DNA of 64,000 nt from Nematostella vectensis (Eukaryota > Cnidaria > Anthozoa > Actiniaria > Edwardsiidae). Location: positions 9,876,139 to 9,940,138 of the forward strand of contig NC_064039.1 in NCBI RefSeq assembly GCF_932526225.1. Reading direction: 5' to 3'. The notes below the pieces were generated by a model. It was not told the DNA's origin. It saw nothing but the letters and a program-made list of their open reading frames with translations, and did no database searches. The translations under genes and the position numbers were made by a program. Shown here piece by piece: positions 1 through 13,337 of this stretch. Each line of letters starts with the position of its first letter. Position 1 is the stretch's first letter.

Positions 1-2003
1 AAAAATATTGCCGCGCTGCAACGCACCTTTTTTTTTACAAATATCGTTGACATAATCATCGCAAAAAATCGTTTTAAGGTTATACTAAACATTTATGGCA
101 AAATGATACAAGCTTTTTAAACAGAAATTGCACACGATGGACTCCATAACATGTTCAGTATTTGAGTAAATTGCCCCTGGGGGGTAGAGAGGGTGGGACC
201 CTGGGAACGAGGATGGTAAAATTGCAGGAATTCGTGTTTACTACGATTTTGCTGGCAGCCATCTTGGAAATGGAGCCTACTCCCTAACTTTTTAGAATAT
301 AACAGGTCTCCCGCGCGCTCTCCCCAGGCTCATTTAAACCATTTAGAAAAACGACAGCCATTGATTGATATGTTTTGTTCCCATCCCCACCCCCCTTCAC
401 TTTTCTGCCGGTCCGTCCCTAACAAGAGGTGAAAGCACAAGAAGACAGCACACCATTTATTAAGACATTTTTCAATACAGGTTTTATTCACTGTACCAAG
501 CAATATTTTTAAACTGTTAACTGTTTGTAACTGTGCCGATACAACATTCTTTGGAATTTTCAGCTAGAACAAAGCAAAAATAGGAACACTCCAGCCTACT
601 ACTCTAAAATAAATATTATTTGCTCTGAAATTAGCCTTTATATAACTATAGTAAAATCCAATTTTAAGATCGATTCGTAGAAACTACTTCAGCTTTTGAA
701 CGTGTAAGAAAATAATAACATGACCTCTTTAAATATGAAAATCATTTTTGTTTACGAGTTTTGTTTCATTTAAAAATGCTATTCTCGACCTTTCTCTATC
801 CGCTCTTATATCGCTTTTGTGCTATACCTTAAATAGTGACTTTTCAATGGCGCAGGGCGTAAATGACCTTTAGATACAGTGGATTAATCTAATCCTTCCA
901 GCACCGGCCCAGTCTGCCCACTCCAACAATTCTCAGAAATGCTGGGTAGGTTAAACTCCACAAAATAAATTATCCCATGTATACTCTTATCTTTCAATAC
1001 GGTTTTAAGAATTCTATATCACTAACGGTCACACTAGTTTTTGCCTTTCCGTGAAAATGACCCTTATCAACAGCTACATTTTACATGATTGTGTAGTTCC
1101 AGATAATATCCATATTAGAGGTATGACCCCCCACCCCTCTGGAAAAAAATAAATACAGTAAATGTTAAGGAAAAGGGGCATTATACCACTCCCCCCTCCC
1201 CTCTGGAAATTCCTAGGCGTTTTACCCCATTGAGGGGATTGGAAATTCCGGGGGGAGGGGGTGGGGTATGGATATTTTCTAGAACTACACATCCCCAAAC
1301 TATAAATGGAGTGCTGGATAAGGGAAAATGCCTCTGCAGCCTCAACATATTATAGTTATATATATTTTATAATTTAAGATGATTAATCTCCGCAAGAGGC
1401 TGACAACTAGAGTTTTTGGTCAAGGTTGTTTGCATCCCTACACGAACCGGACGACGGGCAACAACATGGACCAGCTTCTTAAAATATTTTAAATTCTCTG
1501 AAGTGCAATATTTAATTCATGGTATTGTCTTGAGTCGTTGGTTAGTAAACTTCGCCAGTGACGTCCAAGACAGTAGAAAAGCAAGTTACAGGCACCCTTG
1601 GGTGTCAGAAGATATCGATGAACGCGACGATACCAGAAAATATGAAGAATTGGCAACACCAACCGTGTAATGTACCCCCGAAAGTTGCGAATCCTTGAAT
1701 ATGGCATTTTCTCTTCGTCGATCGCGCGAGAGCTCAAACTAGTGCGGCTATAGCTTTACTTTTCTGATAAAAGGCAGTTTGTGAAATTGTCAAACGCAGA
1801 TTTCGAGGGATCATCATCTGTTTTAAACATGTATCTAGACATTTAGATGCAAGATGTTTCTCTAGAATAGAGTGGATATATTCATTTCCATCATTTCGTC
1901 AGTGGCTGCTTCCATCATCGAGGCTCATTCCTTATGCCATCTCTTGTACCTTGAGACAAAAAGGCAACAGCCTTTTGTTGGACTTGCTACTCCTTGCCAT
2001 TCC
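1..2003. other. Gene-free stretch left of CCDC142
   Basis: No open frame here has convincing protein character or splice structure. The right end should hold the 3' untranslated region of the minus-strand CCDC142 gene. Positions 1120-1270 are rich in short G and C runs. Positions 203-217 resemble one end of the small inverted-repeat element seen at 57558-57703. Confidence 0.5.
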
Positions 2004-5000
2004 TTAGTCCATCTCTTGCACCTTGAGACAAAAAGGCAACAGCCCCTTCTTAGACTTGCCACCTCTTAGCCGTAGGTCCAACCACTTCTGCTTATTAGGG
2101 ATGGTCTTGTCCATCAACACGTCTGTCATGAATGTGTCCGCGTCTACCCCGGATAGGGAGGAGAGCACCGAGCTGGTGCTGACAGCACTGATGTTAGACT
2201 CCAGCTCCACGTCCAGCTCATCGCTTTGCTTCTTCTTCTTGGGTTGCAGCATGAGCAACTGAATGGCGGCGTCGAGATGGCGGAATGAGTCCAGGCTCAG
2301 CAGCTCACTCTTGGCATCCTCCTCGAGGCCACTGGCATCTGAGGAGATCCAGTACTTTACATAGCTGAAGTCTAGCTGCAATTGCTGCGCCCCGAAATAG
2401 CTGAGGAGGAAAATGAGCATAAAATGGTTAATTAGGAGCTAAGCTTAGAACAAGGACGTTACTTGGGTAACTAGGCGGAAAAATCACAAGGAAACCAGTT
2501 TATTGGAAGAAAGGTGAGGGAATGTTTAAACTCACAATAGAAGAGTATGAACTGTTGGGGTAAAGTCACTCGTGATATAAGGCTATGAACTCTTGGCTTA
2601 AGGCCACTTGTGATAGAAGGGTATGAACTCTTGGCATAAAGCCACTCATGATATAAGGCAATGAACCCTTGGCATAAGGCCACGCATGATATAAGGGTAT
2701 GAACTCACCTGAAGACAATCTCAGAGTTTAGGATGTGTCGGCTCCAAGTGTCCATCATGGTAACAGTGGCTTGGATCATGAGCGACATCTTAGACTCCTC
2801 TCTTAGATGGGCACTACTGCGGAATACTGGCTCAAGTATCTGCATCACTGCATGCTCCACATAGGAGTTCGGCTGGCATGGTACTCCTGGTAAGAAAACA
2901 AAAATCGAAGTATCAGACTTCAAACGTTTATGGTTTTTCTGGAGTCTAAATATAAAGACTGTTGTATTTTAAAATGTAAACAAAAAAGGGCTGGTTGACA
3001 TACTTCAAAGTTTTGGTGCCTTTTTCTCAGAAAGGATTAATGTAAAAAATGCCATAAGGATTTATATATTAAATCTGCTTTAAGTAGAGCTATATGGACA
3101 ACAATTCCTTGAAGCGTGCAGTAATCATATGCTGCTTGAGAGAGGGTATACAAGCCGTAAAATATCGATGAAAACTACCTGAATGCCGGCTCTTCTTCCA
3201 GCTTCGTCCGATAGGCATAGCCTCTTGAAAGAATTCCTTTGACATCTTAGCGAGGTCCCCACTGAACAAGGATTCATACTTCTTGGATATGCTCTGGGAT
3301 AAAATTTCATATAGTTATGCTAAGCATATTTCGGCCAAGCAAATTTTGCATAATTCTGCCCAGAAATTTTACATAGTTCTGCAAAGCATATTTTACATAG
3401 AACTGCCAAGCATATCTAACATACAGCAGTTCTGCAAAAAAAATTGTACATAGTTCTGCCAGCAAATTTTTCCATAGTTTTGCCAAGCAAATTGTCTTTG
3501 TATACTTTACAGTGCAACCAGTAAAACCATGAACACCTAAGATATGTGTGGAATGTTAATTGTCTTCTGACTAATCAGACACGAGAATTCAGACACTGAG
3601 ACTTGTTGAGACATGTTTCTAGTTGACCGTTTGATGAATATCTTGCGAGTGATTGGTTGAAACAAATACATATTTCCAGTGTTCACAGTTTTCTTGGTCG
3701 TGCTGTAACAACTCACCTACTCAAACTATAAGCACAAGAAGAACCAACTCTTCATCAACTATCCAAAAATAAGCACAAGAAGAACCAATCTCCATCAACT
3801 ACCCAAAAGCCTGTTCACAAAACCATCATTGCTTCCCAACACCATTAGGTAACTGCCTTGTGGCCCCATAATCATTTCACCCATTTACAAATAGCAGACA
3901 GCCTCCAACTCCCTCCTACCCCTATCCCCAGCCACCAAAGTAGCATTACATACCTCTAGCCGTAGCAAACTGCCTTGTAGTTCCTCAAGCAGGATAGGCA
4001 GTGACCCCCAGGACAGATTCCCTCCTTGGCCCAGACATAGTGGCTTAACAGCAGAGACTGTCTTACTTGCCATGTCCAGAAACAGTGGCAGGTCCCAGTG
4101 CAGTACCGTAAAGTATGATGTCAATGACCAGGAGGAAAGCAAATGATAGAGCTTACTGTCTATCCAGTTCGTGCTAAATGAGAGTACTGACTGCAGACGT
4201 GTTACCAGTGGGATGAGGGCCAGGGAGTGGCTGCGGAAAGTGTCATGGTTGGAAAGACGGTCCTTCCAGTAGTATGAGCAGTCAAACATACTCTTTAATG
4301 GTTGGAGGAGTGCCGCTAGTTTCGATAGAGTTTTGCTGGATAAGTACCCTGGCTTGGTATTCTCATCTGGGATGCACTTGTCTTTTAGGCTTGTGCCAAG
4401 AAGATCACAAAACCCTAAACACATAAATTAGTTACCTAGGGTATGTAGAATTTATGCAGGAAGAAACAGGGAGAAGAAAAGTCAGAATAAAGATGGGAAG
4501 TCTAAGAAAACACTTTGGACAGTAATCTTAGTTCTTGAGTAGCATGTAATTCTTCACTATTTATTTTCTCTCAGATATCTCATCCTAATATCAAAGCGAT
4601 ACATTTTTTAGCGGACCAACCAGCCAAGTGAGGTCCCCTGGCTATCAACCTGATACTCACCCAAGTCCCATGTCAATCTTGACAAATGACTGTGTAAATC
4701 TCTGCTGACTAGCTGCAGGGCAACAGTGCCACTTTGGGGCAATGATCCTGGAAATAAAAATGATACATGGTGAGGCAGGAATGTAAGTTTTTTTAAGGTA
4801 TGAAATATATTTCTATGAGCATTAAAAAACACATTTATATTCAACTTGATAATCTATATGTCAAATTCTATGCAACTACAGCCTTACAGCCTTACTACAG
4901 CCTATAAAGTATACAACTTAACAAAAAGACGAGGAGTTCGAGTTTTCTATGAGTCAGTAGATAGTCAATGAGGCACATAGCGAGAAAAAGTAGTCAAATT

Positions 5001-8000
5001 GTTTCAGTATAAAACCACTCACATACTACCTTCAAATAAATGACGATTTTAATAATTCTCAGTAATAAATAACCGCTTTTGTTGCAAAAACGGCAGGTTT
5101 TTCACTGTCTATGGCTCAATAGATAGTGAGTAGGGGAGCCAATCAAATTGTGAGATTTGTGATAGTATGTGAGTGGATTTTAATACACTCTGCTATTTTT
5201 CTTCATCTACCTTTTGTAAGTGTCTTACAGTGTCTTAGTAAGCCCTGTAGATAGTTTTTTAGCTATTTCTTTCCAGTCATTTTAAAACCTTGACAATGTC
5301 ACATAAAATACAATCAGCCCCAGGTGATCTCTCGTATCCCTCCTATTTTATCTTCTTTTATAATGATATTAACAAAATTCCTACTTCAGCCATACTTTTG
5401 CCCCAGAAGCTTAGAAGCTTTAACTGAGTGTCTGATTATCAGTGGTTTATAAATTTCTATTTGTTAATTCCCTGTGGTATATCCCCAAAAACCTTCACCT
5501 TTACAAAATTAAAAAAAAAATCAAAAAATACAATGGAGACAAATTTCCACCAATGAATACAGATGCTACAACTACCCGAGGCAAGAGGACCTTTAAGCAA
5601 TTCTGAATAATTTCCTTTTAGTCTCAACATTAAAGTAGAACCCACAGCAGAAATCTTAATTACTGTATTACTCATTTAGACGCCACCTCAGAATCAATTC
5701 TCCATATAAGACTAAAAATATGATTATACAGTACCCCTCCCTCAAACTTTGACACATCAACTGTATTATGTTGTTTTTCTAAAATTTAGCTGAATTAAAG
5801 TGATTAGTAATTGCCTTTTTTGACATGACATGACATTCCAGTGACAAGAGTTGCCATTCTTGTTTGAATGGAAACATTCAAAATTTGGAACCAATCACCA
5901 TCACAGACAAACGCTAGTTGTCAAAGAAACATTAGGAAATATTTATTGAGACAGGTAAATGAAACAACAATATCTTCAGTGCTATCTAGGTAAAATATTC
6001 CTTATGTAACAAAATATTAGTGGTATATTTTTAGTATATTTTATATTTTATACATTTTAGTAGTACGTTTTTTTAGTATTACCCAAGCCATGTTAAACTC
6101 ATTTTCTATTTTGTCCACCACATTTTCCCCATGAAAGACTACCCTCAAATCATGGCTCCAAAAAAGTCAACATTTTCTCCTTATCCTAACTACAAGATGA
6201 AACAAAATGGAGGAAAAAAAATACAATGTGGCACATAAAGTACAATGCAAATTAGACAGAAATGCCTTCTAGTGAGCACGACTCCTTTTAGGAATTGAAA
6301 CCTTTCTTTAAGTTTGCATCAAAACAAACAAGAAGCTTTTAGAATACACTCTCAGCAATTCTGGCATGCATATTTTCTAAATTTTGATTGAGGAACAAAT
6401 CAAACAAGAATGTATTTTGGTTAGTGTTTTTTGCATTCTAATACCAAGTCAAATGTTTAACAAGAACAACTCATTAGATGGTAGAAAACCTGATTGATTT
6501 AAACAATGACATATCAACTTACATGATTTAAAAAATAGTTCAAATATGCAAACTATCAAACTTTACTCACTTTGTATAATTTTTTAGCAAACTGACCCTC
6601 TATATAACAAAAAAGTCCTACAATACATGATCAAAAGTTAGCCATATTGTATTTTATTTAACAGACAAAGTGGTTTCTGTTATGGATGCAATGAATACAA
6701 CTTAAGTGCATACTTGGCATTAAAAAAAAGCTTAAGAAATCCACTTACAAACACACTTGGGCTATGTTTATAAATCCAAACAACTCCTTGGGTTATTGAA
6801 AAACACCCCATACCGTATGTCTTGTTATATTAGTTTCAAGGCACATAATTCCTAACAAGAAATATAATTTACTAGCTCAAAATATCAACTGTATACTGTA
6901 TAATAACAAAGTTACTACTCAGTACATATAAAACAACAAAAAAGTGTAGTTAAAAATTTGTATCTGAGTCAAATATCTGTAATAATCTTGTATAATGACA
7001 TGATAATAACAATGATTATAATAATGATTAATAAAGGAACAATATATCAGTATCAATATGATAATGATAACAACAATAGTTTTGGAACTGCAATCATTGC
7101 AATATCATCAACCACTGATAATAATATATAAACTCGAACGTGTACTATAAAAGGGAGGCAACTGTCATTTGTCATTTGAATTCACTGAGACCAGAGCTTC
7201 AAAGAAAGAAGCCAGAAAGCTAATATAGAGTTCAAAATAACACACCATTGAAGTAAACACAGTCTATCCATTAGCATTAGCATGAAAATAAGGGAGGCTG
7301 GTCTTGAAGTGCTAAATTTTGCAAACTTTTTGCTCGTCTGCATGTACACCTGAATCAACCATTTAAAATGAGCTTGTGCTCTCTTTCTGAAATGTTTTTC
7401 AAAAACACTATTTCCCAAATATGCCTAATGGTTCTTTAACATTCTTTAACTTAAAAGTTATTTTAATCAATCATACAGCTGTACTTTTTGCTATGTTTAC
7501 CTCCAGCAGTTACGGAGGTTCAAACTCAACAAAGTCTAGATATGACTGACTGATGACTGTGCGAGTGTGTGAAAAAGGGGGTGGAGCTACCCCTTTTATA
7601 GCGCATGTTTGTGTTAAAAAATTACCTGTAACTCTTACGTCTAACAAGTTCAATAATAGGTGATTATCCATAGAATGCTAAGGCATGATTTCTTTAATAA
7701 ATATCTGACAACCAGGTGACCTTAAGTGTTTATTGCTGATAAGAGTTTTTAAAATCAAATTAAAATGTGTATGCAATTGGATACTCACCTGATTTATGCA
7801 GTGACTCTAGCAAGGACAAAGCTACCAATACCAGGGAGTTAGGCCATAAAATGACAGACCCTAATGGGTTATAGGTATTTCTTCTCCTTCGTAAGCCATG
7901 GAGCAGATTACACAATGCTGGGCCCAAATGATCCCAAAGTCTATCCATGTAATATGAAGAAATTTGTGCCTTCGTATCAATGTCTAGTGATTCGTGCCAC

Positions 8001-9436
8001 TGTACTCGTTTGTTCTGTCTAGGGGAGGTGACAGAATTGGAGTGCTTCAAGATACCATGATTACTCTCTTGGTCACCCTGTGATGTCACACCTTGGTCAT
8101 CAACACCTTGCTCATTACAGTTATCACTACACAGACCCTGCTGTGGTAGGCTTCTGTGCATAAATAGCCGTCTATCGGCAGTATTAGATACCATCAGAGT
8201 AGTGGAAGTAGCCAAATGCACCATTAATTGAACAATGAATTTATGCTCAATAGAGTCGAATGTCAAAATTGGGGATTCTTTTGGGAGGTTTATAACAGGT
8301 GTATTGGCCTTGCTCATCACTGTTATTATACCATTAGGCAGTGAGCTTGTATTTGACACCTTAGGGTCATGCCTATGTGTGGCCGTCAAGTTTAAATCCT
8401 CCCATTCCCATTTAGAAGTCAAATCGGCTTCAAGACCTCTCCTAATCTCTTCGTGTTGACACAAGAACTCCGATACGAGACCAGCAAGAGTGCATGCCCT
8501 TCCATCTGCAATTTCATTAAGAAGTTTATTTAGTGTAATGGGACAAATGTTCCTGCCCGACAATGCATTCTTGTTGACAGTCATAGGTGCGCAAATACCA
8601 TATTTTTCGCACACCAAGGAATGCTCGAAATCCTCAAATTGTTCTAGATTACAAATAATCTCATTATCTTGTAGCACGTCGTTGCTGTATTCGCACAGTC
8701 GATTGAAGTCTTCAATGGCAGTTGATATATCCCGGTAAAGGTTCTTTGTGAGTCGCCATTGTAGATGGTGGGCAATTTGTAAAACACAAAATAAAATACT
8801 TCCTAGCCACGCTGTTAAACCAAGTATACCACGACCCAGTGCAGCGTGGATGTATCCAAAGTGCTCTTGCATCTTAAGCAATGCTGATCTTATTTTAGGT
8901 TCCGCAGAAAATCGTTCGCGAAAAATAGACCAGAATGTGAGATGTGTCCTCGCTTCTTGGCACAGCTCTTGGAAACGGCCGCCTTTGAAAATAAACTCTT
9001 TGGTTTTCTCGGGCCTACGTAAACGCAAATCTTTCAAGTAAGCAACATAGCTTTCTGTTGTTTTTTCTAAGTCAGTAATGAGGGCACAGGAAGATCGCAG
9101 TCGTACCAAACAATCCTTCATCAACACCAAACCAATGCGTTGATGCATTTCTTGATCTATTTGGCGCACATTTGAACACAACAAAGCGCCAGCCTCGAAA
9201 TGGCCGAACAAACTGCCTTCCTCTGGGCCAATGGAGCACATGCAAGTCTTCTGGCCAACGTGCTGGAATCGTCCTTCCAGTGCAAAAGCATTATCGACTT
9301 CCTCTGAGTCTAGTGTGGAGCTAGAGTGATATCTAGCGAGAGTTTGATCGCTGTGTAGCCGACTACCAGCTGGAGCGGTGAACTCCAAGTTGAGCGGCGA
9401 AAGATGAATCTTTCCAGACGGCCCTCTCTCATCCAT
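2004..9436 (-). CDS. CCDC142: CCDC142 homologue, 961 aa, six exons
   Basis: Exons in gene order: 9436-7789, 4747-4661, 4414-3954, 3293-3179, 2886-2709, 2400-2004; all junctions are GT-AG and in frame. The product is 961 residues, longer than the roughly 750 of the human protein. The first exon encodes 549 residues, and the ATG at 9436 is the first in frame. Recognition rests on the C-terminal CCDC142 domain: a GAQQLQLDF segment, then LLSLDSFRHLDAAIQLL, and a final KWLDLRL, which match my recollection of the vertebrate protein in order and spacing. The biochemical role of CCDC142 is not established. The long first exon has a hydrophobic stretch (LGLTAWLGSILFCVLQIA) that could be a buried helix or a membrane segment. 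Intron 1 (4748-7788) is AT-rich with no recognisable gene. A 38-bp tandem repeat abuts the exon 5 donor. The gene is convergent with nothing visible to the left. Confidence 0.85.
2543..2709. repeat. 38-bp tandem repeat, about 4.4 copies, at a splice donor
   Basis: Units start at 2543, 2581, 2619, 2657 and 2695, each beginning with a TATGAAC core. The last partial unit runs directly into the exon 5 donor of CCDC142 (GTGAGT on the minus strand at 2708-2703), so the array starts at the splice site. Confidence 0.85.
3306..3492. repeat. Degenerate tandem repeat in CCDC142 intron 3
   Basis: A motif of the form TAGTTCTGCCAAGCA recurs about six times with drift, at roughly 30-bp spacing. A separate pair of about 45-bp copies sharing AGCACAAGAAGAACCAA lies at 3731-3812. 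Confidence 0.6.
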
Positions 9437-10431
9437 TTTCAATCTCTTGAATTAAACTAGTCATATTTATACGTCGTTCTAGGTTGGCTATGCTTCCAAG
9501 CCATGTTAGGAAGAGGAAAGCGCCGCAATGGGAAGACGATGGCTGTTTCTAGATGACACAGTACTGATGCACGTTTTGTTGCCATATGCTTTATTTCTTA
9601 CGCATGCGCACTAGATCCCCGGATAACAACATTGTGAACATAATTTATTCTTGATTCGAAAATAGAAATGAAATCAATTGAACTGAAAGGGTGTCAAATG
9701 AACATTCAGCGCTTTTTTTTTTTTTTTTTACAAAATCGAAGCCTAAGCTAACGCAGTTTTCTTTAGTGTTTTTAGACTCAATAACCTATAGGAATACAAT
9801 TTTATATAACCGATCCCCGTTAATTCTAATTCTTGGAAGTCTTATTTGCCTGGGGCTAATATTAGCAAATGGCACCACAAATATCTCCTTAAGTCCTGGC
9901 TAAAAAGGTCTACAAACAACAAGTAAGAGTTGGAGCGCCAGCGACTGAACATCTGGTTGTACATAAATGAAATAACGGAAATAGCAAATAATAAAAGTAT
10001 ATAATATCTAAAAATGTATCCATGTTTTAATCATAGAAAGTAGTGCTTCCCCAATTGAGCTTTTTGGATATTTTAGATAAAAATCTAATTTTGACCAGCT
10101 TTTGACTAACAAAATTCACTTGATCGGTGACAGAAAACTGTCGCTCTTGACAATATCGCGCGCGCGTCTTGTGTTTTAGATCAGAAAATTATCCGCATTA
10201 GCATCACACGGTCCGAATGGAATATTATAAGTATATTTTTAAACATTTTTCCCTATCCATAGACAATCACTTCCGGTTAGTCTTATAAAGATATCTTAAA
10301 ATACGAATTATTCATCATTAAAGTCGTCCGGGGGCAGGCATTCTTGTACCCTCCTGCTCATGTTAACTTTTTGCTATGGAGCAAAGTAAAAGAGCGACAC
10401 AGAAAGCTCTTTGTGTTTTATAAAAACCTTT

Positions 10432-11040
10432 TTTATAAGAACACCTTTAAGAACATGCTAAGAACATGCCGAGACTCAGATAGCAACAAAGTATTGTTTT
10501 GTTTGTCTGATTCGTTCTAAAAAACAGAATCGAATTTGTTCATAATAACAATCATAAATATTATTACAATTGATCGTTTGTGTAATTCTCTTTCTAATAA
10601 TTTATTGGGTCAACTCTTTTTTTTTTATAAGAACCCCCTTAAAAAAACGTCCAGCCTGAGATTTCACCAAATTTTAAGAACATGCTATAAGAATATGCCG
10701 AGGCTGAGATAGCGGGAAAAAAATCCTGATGCGTTCTAACCTGCTAGCAAAGCAGGGCAGATGCGTTCTAAAATGCAGAAGGGCCCCGAATGGTCTTTGG
10801 CGAGCACTTGCGAGTTTTTTATGCGATCATTTTCAGATTTTTAATAAATCGAGCAGCGAGCACATCGAAAAATACAATGCGAGCACGGCGGAAAAAATTG
10901 CGCGAGCATGTCAGAGCATTAGAAAACGCGAGCACATCGAAATTTTGGGGAACCATTCGGGGGCCCTTGCAGAATCACATTGTGCTTATATAAAAAAACT
11001 CATTATTGCTATTGATCATTAGTGTAATTCTCTTCATAAA
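10432..11040. repeat. Diverged direct duplication, second copy interrupted by a MITE
   Basis: The first copy runs from about 10432 to 10610 and the second from about 10676 to 11040. Both begin with TAAGAACATGCT, pass a GATTCGTTCTAA-like or GATGCGTTCTAA-like stretch, and end near TGTAATTCTCTT. The second copy is longer because it carries the 188-bp element at 10780-10967. Confidence 0.65.
10780..10967. mobile_element. 188-bp MITE with 6-bp target duplication
   Basis: Terminal inverted repeats read AGGGCCCCGAATGGT on the left and, as reverse complement, AGGGCCCCCGAATGGT on the right. The flanks are TGCAGA at 10774-10779 and 10968-10973, a target site duplication. The interior has five near-copies of the octamer GCGAGCAC. 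It has no coding capacity, so it is non-autonomous. Confidence 0.85.
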
Positions 11041-12653
11041 AATTCATTGAGGTTTATATTCTAATATACACTAAAATTTAAGGAACATATCCAGCCTTAA
11101 AATGCCCCAAAAGTATATTATACATCTAATATAATATAATCTTAGAACATCGTTAAGAACATGTTCAGCATTAAAAAAAAAAGGCCCAGCCTCAACCTGA
11201 AAATTAGACGTTCTTATAAAATAGTGTAATGCAGATAGTTTATTTTCACGTCGGACATGTATGGAATATTGTGGCTATCGTGCTTAGCAGTTTTTATTAC
11301 AAGAAACTTTATTGCAGTGTATAGCTTGGTCTGCCCTGAAGGAGAATTAATTCAAATACGAAAACCGTTTTTTGATAAAATGAAACAAGAGACGAAGCTA
11401 GTGATGGTTTGTCAATCAAAAACATGAACGAAATTATTAAATGTAAACTGTTAGTCTCCAACAAAAAAAAATAGAAAGGTTACAACAGAATAAGTTTCGA
11501 ACCCGAACACGAAATAATAGGGGTTGCCCCTCTTGCCCTCCATCATCAAAGCCTGGATCAAAAAAAGTGAGAGGCGATGAGGATTCCAAACTTTTTAGCT
11601 CTTACAGGGTTGCGATCAAACGATCTTTGAGAGTCGAAAAGTGGTAAATTCCCCTTTAAAATCAGCGCTCGCTGCTTTCGTGTCCTTTTAGGGAAAAACC
11701 AACTAGCTCAATTTTCAGGAAAAAGAACATGAGATTGTGTTATTGGAATTTGTAGTACTGAAATTGTACGTTACATTTCACTGAAAACGGAAATACTAGT
11801 CAACTGTCATTCGCGTGATCAAACGGTAAAAACTCCCATGTCAAAAACTGAACATGTTAAAGGTGAATGAGAATCGGTGAGGTCTAGATAGAACGTGTCA
11901 GGCTCGCATTATCATATCGCTCTAACTGTCTAAGAAAGTTCGACAGATAATGCGACGTTAGCACGCCAATAATTGCGCTCGGAATGTGCACGTTAATGAG
12001 AGTTGGGACGCCCCATCAACCCTCATCTCCGTTTCTGGATTTGACATATTTAGAAATAAGGGTAAGTGATTATTTTATTGCCGACGTGACTTCACAAGCG
12101 TTATGAACAAGGGATCGATAAATATCTTTATTCAGTTATCATTTTCCTGAGGGAGGAACTTGAGACTAGTAAACGTATACTTTGTGATTTTAGCGTAAAA
12201 AAACTCCATCTAAAATTAATTTTACGCTGGGTATAACAATATTGCAACTGAGACCCGACGCATCGCATGAAAACACCTAGTGAAGTGCAGGGCCTCTGGC
12301 GCCTATACGATTAGACTTGGAGCATCTGGTAGCCAGTATACGTGACTGGTTACGGTTAGAACTCTTTTGTCTTGTGTTTCTAGCGTTTCCAATTAGAAAT
12401 TAACTTTTGGATTCAATTAACAAGATCAAAATTAAATGTTCAGACTGTTTTTTTTTTCTGGTCTAGTACGTGCCGATCGCTCAAGTGTTTTTAAAACAAA
12501 GTTCGGAGGAAATGGAAGAGTCATTAGAAAAAGGGATAAAGCACAACTCAGTCCTCATTAAATCGTTCAACTCGAATTCTTTGTATTTCTTACTTTTTCA
12601 TTGACCTGGATTCTTTAATCAAATCTGACTTTATATTTTTCTAAGATCGCTTT

Positions 12654-12892
12654 GGCCCTGTCACACGTACACTTTTCAGTTGCAACTTGTTTCGCCAAAA
12701 GTCGCACGCGCCATGTCACACGTGGATTTTTTTTTCTGCGGAAAGTAGAAGTTCTACTTTTCTTGCGACTTTGAGAAAAAGAAAAAAACAAGTTGCAAAG
12801 GGTGTGTCAAACGTAAGAGAACCCGCGTGCGATTTGCAATTACTTTTTTGCGGGACAAGTTGCATCAGAGAAAACGTACGTGTGACAGGGCC
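12654..12892. mobile_element. 239-bp MITE, possible PIF/Harbinger type
   Basis: Inverted termini read GGCCCTGTCACACGTACA at the left, and GGCCCTGTCACACGTACG as the reverse complement of the right end. The flanking trinucleotide TTT occurs on both sides (12651-12653, 12893-12895), compatible with a 3-bp duplication. The interior repeats TTGCAACTTG-like and GTCACACGTGG-like words. It is non-coding. Confidence 0.8.
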
Positions 12893-13337
12893 TTTATATG
12901 GGAAGAGACACAGTAAGAACGTACAGTAAAGATGCAAATCAAAAGCGCTGCACACGCCATAGTCCATTTTTAACTTTAAAAAAAGTTGTCCAGTGATAGG
13001 CAAGTTTATTAACAATCTTAATTCATTTAAGTAACATCCCCAAACATAGATATATCTGATATATCACGGAAAGAAGAACACTGAATGTCACTATTATGAT
13101 CTGCAAGCCTTGGAGCTTCTTGTTTATGAATAATAGCCAGAAAAGTTCAATAAAACAGGAGCCATGAAGATACTGCAAGTTCTTTAGAAATGAAAAGTGC
13201 TGAGCTATAGCTTCTATCACAGATATCAAACTTTTTACACTGAGTTGAAGCTCATACAAATGTCTCTTTCCTTGGCTGTTTTTATGTCTTAACGTTTAAT
13301 TTTGTTAGTTAAATGATGGATTCTTCTTGTTGATTTG

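Larger units (their letters stand above)
9437..13337. other. Intergenic region between CCDC142 and ROMO1
   Basis: It contains the presumed CCDC142 promoter (right of 9436), a duplicated segment (about 10432-10610 and 10676-11040), and two short inverted-repeat elements listed separately. No gene was found. Confidence 0.5.
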
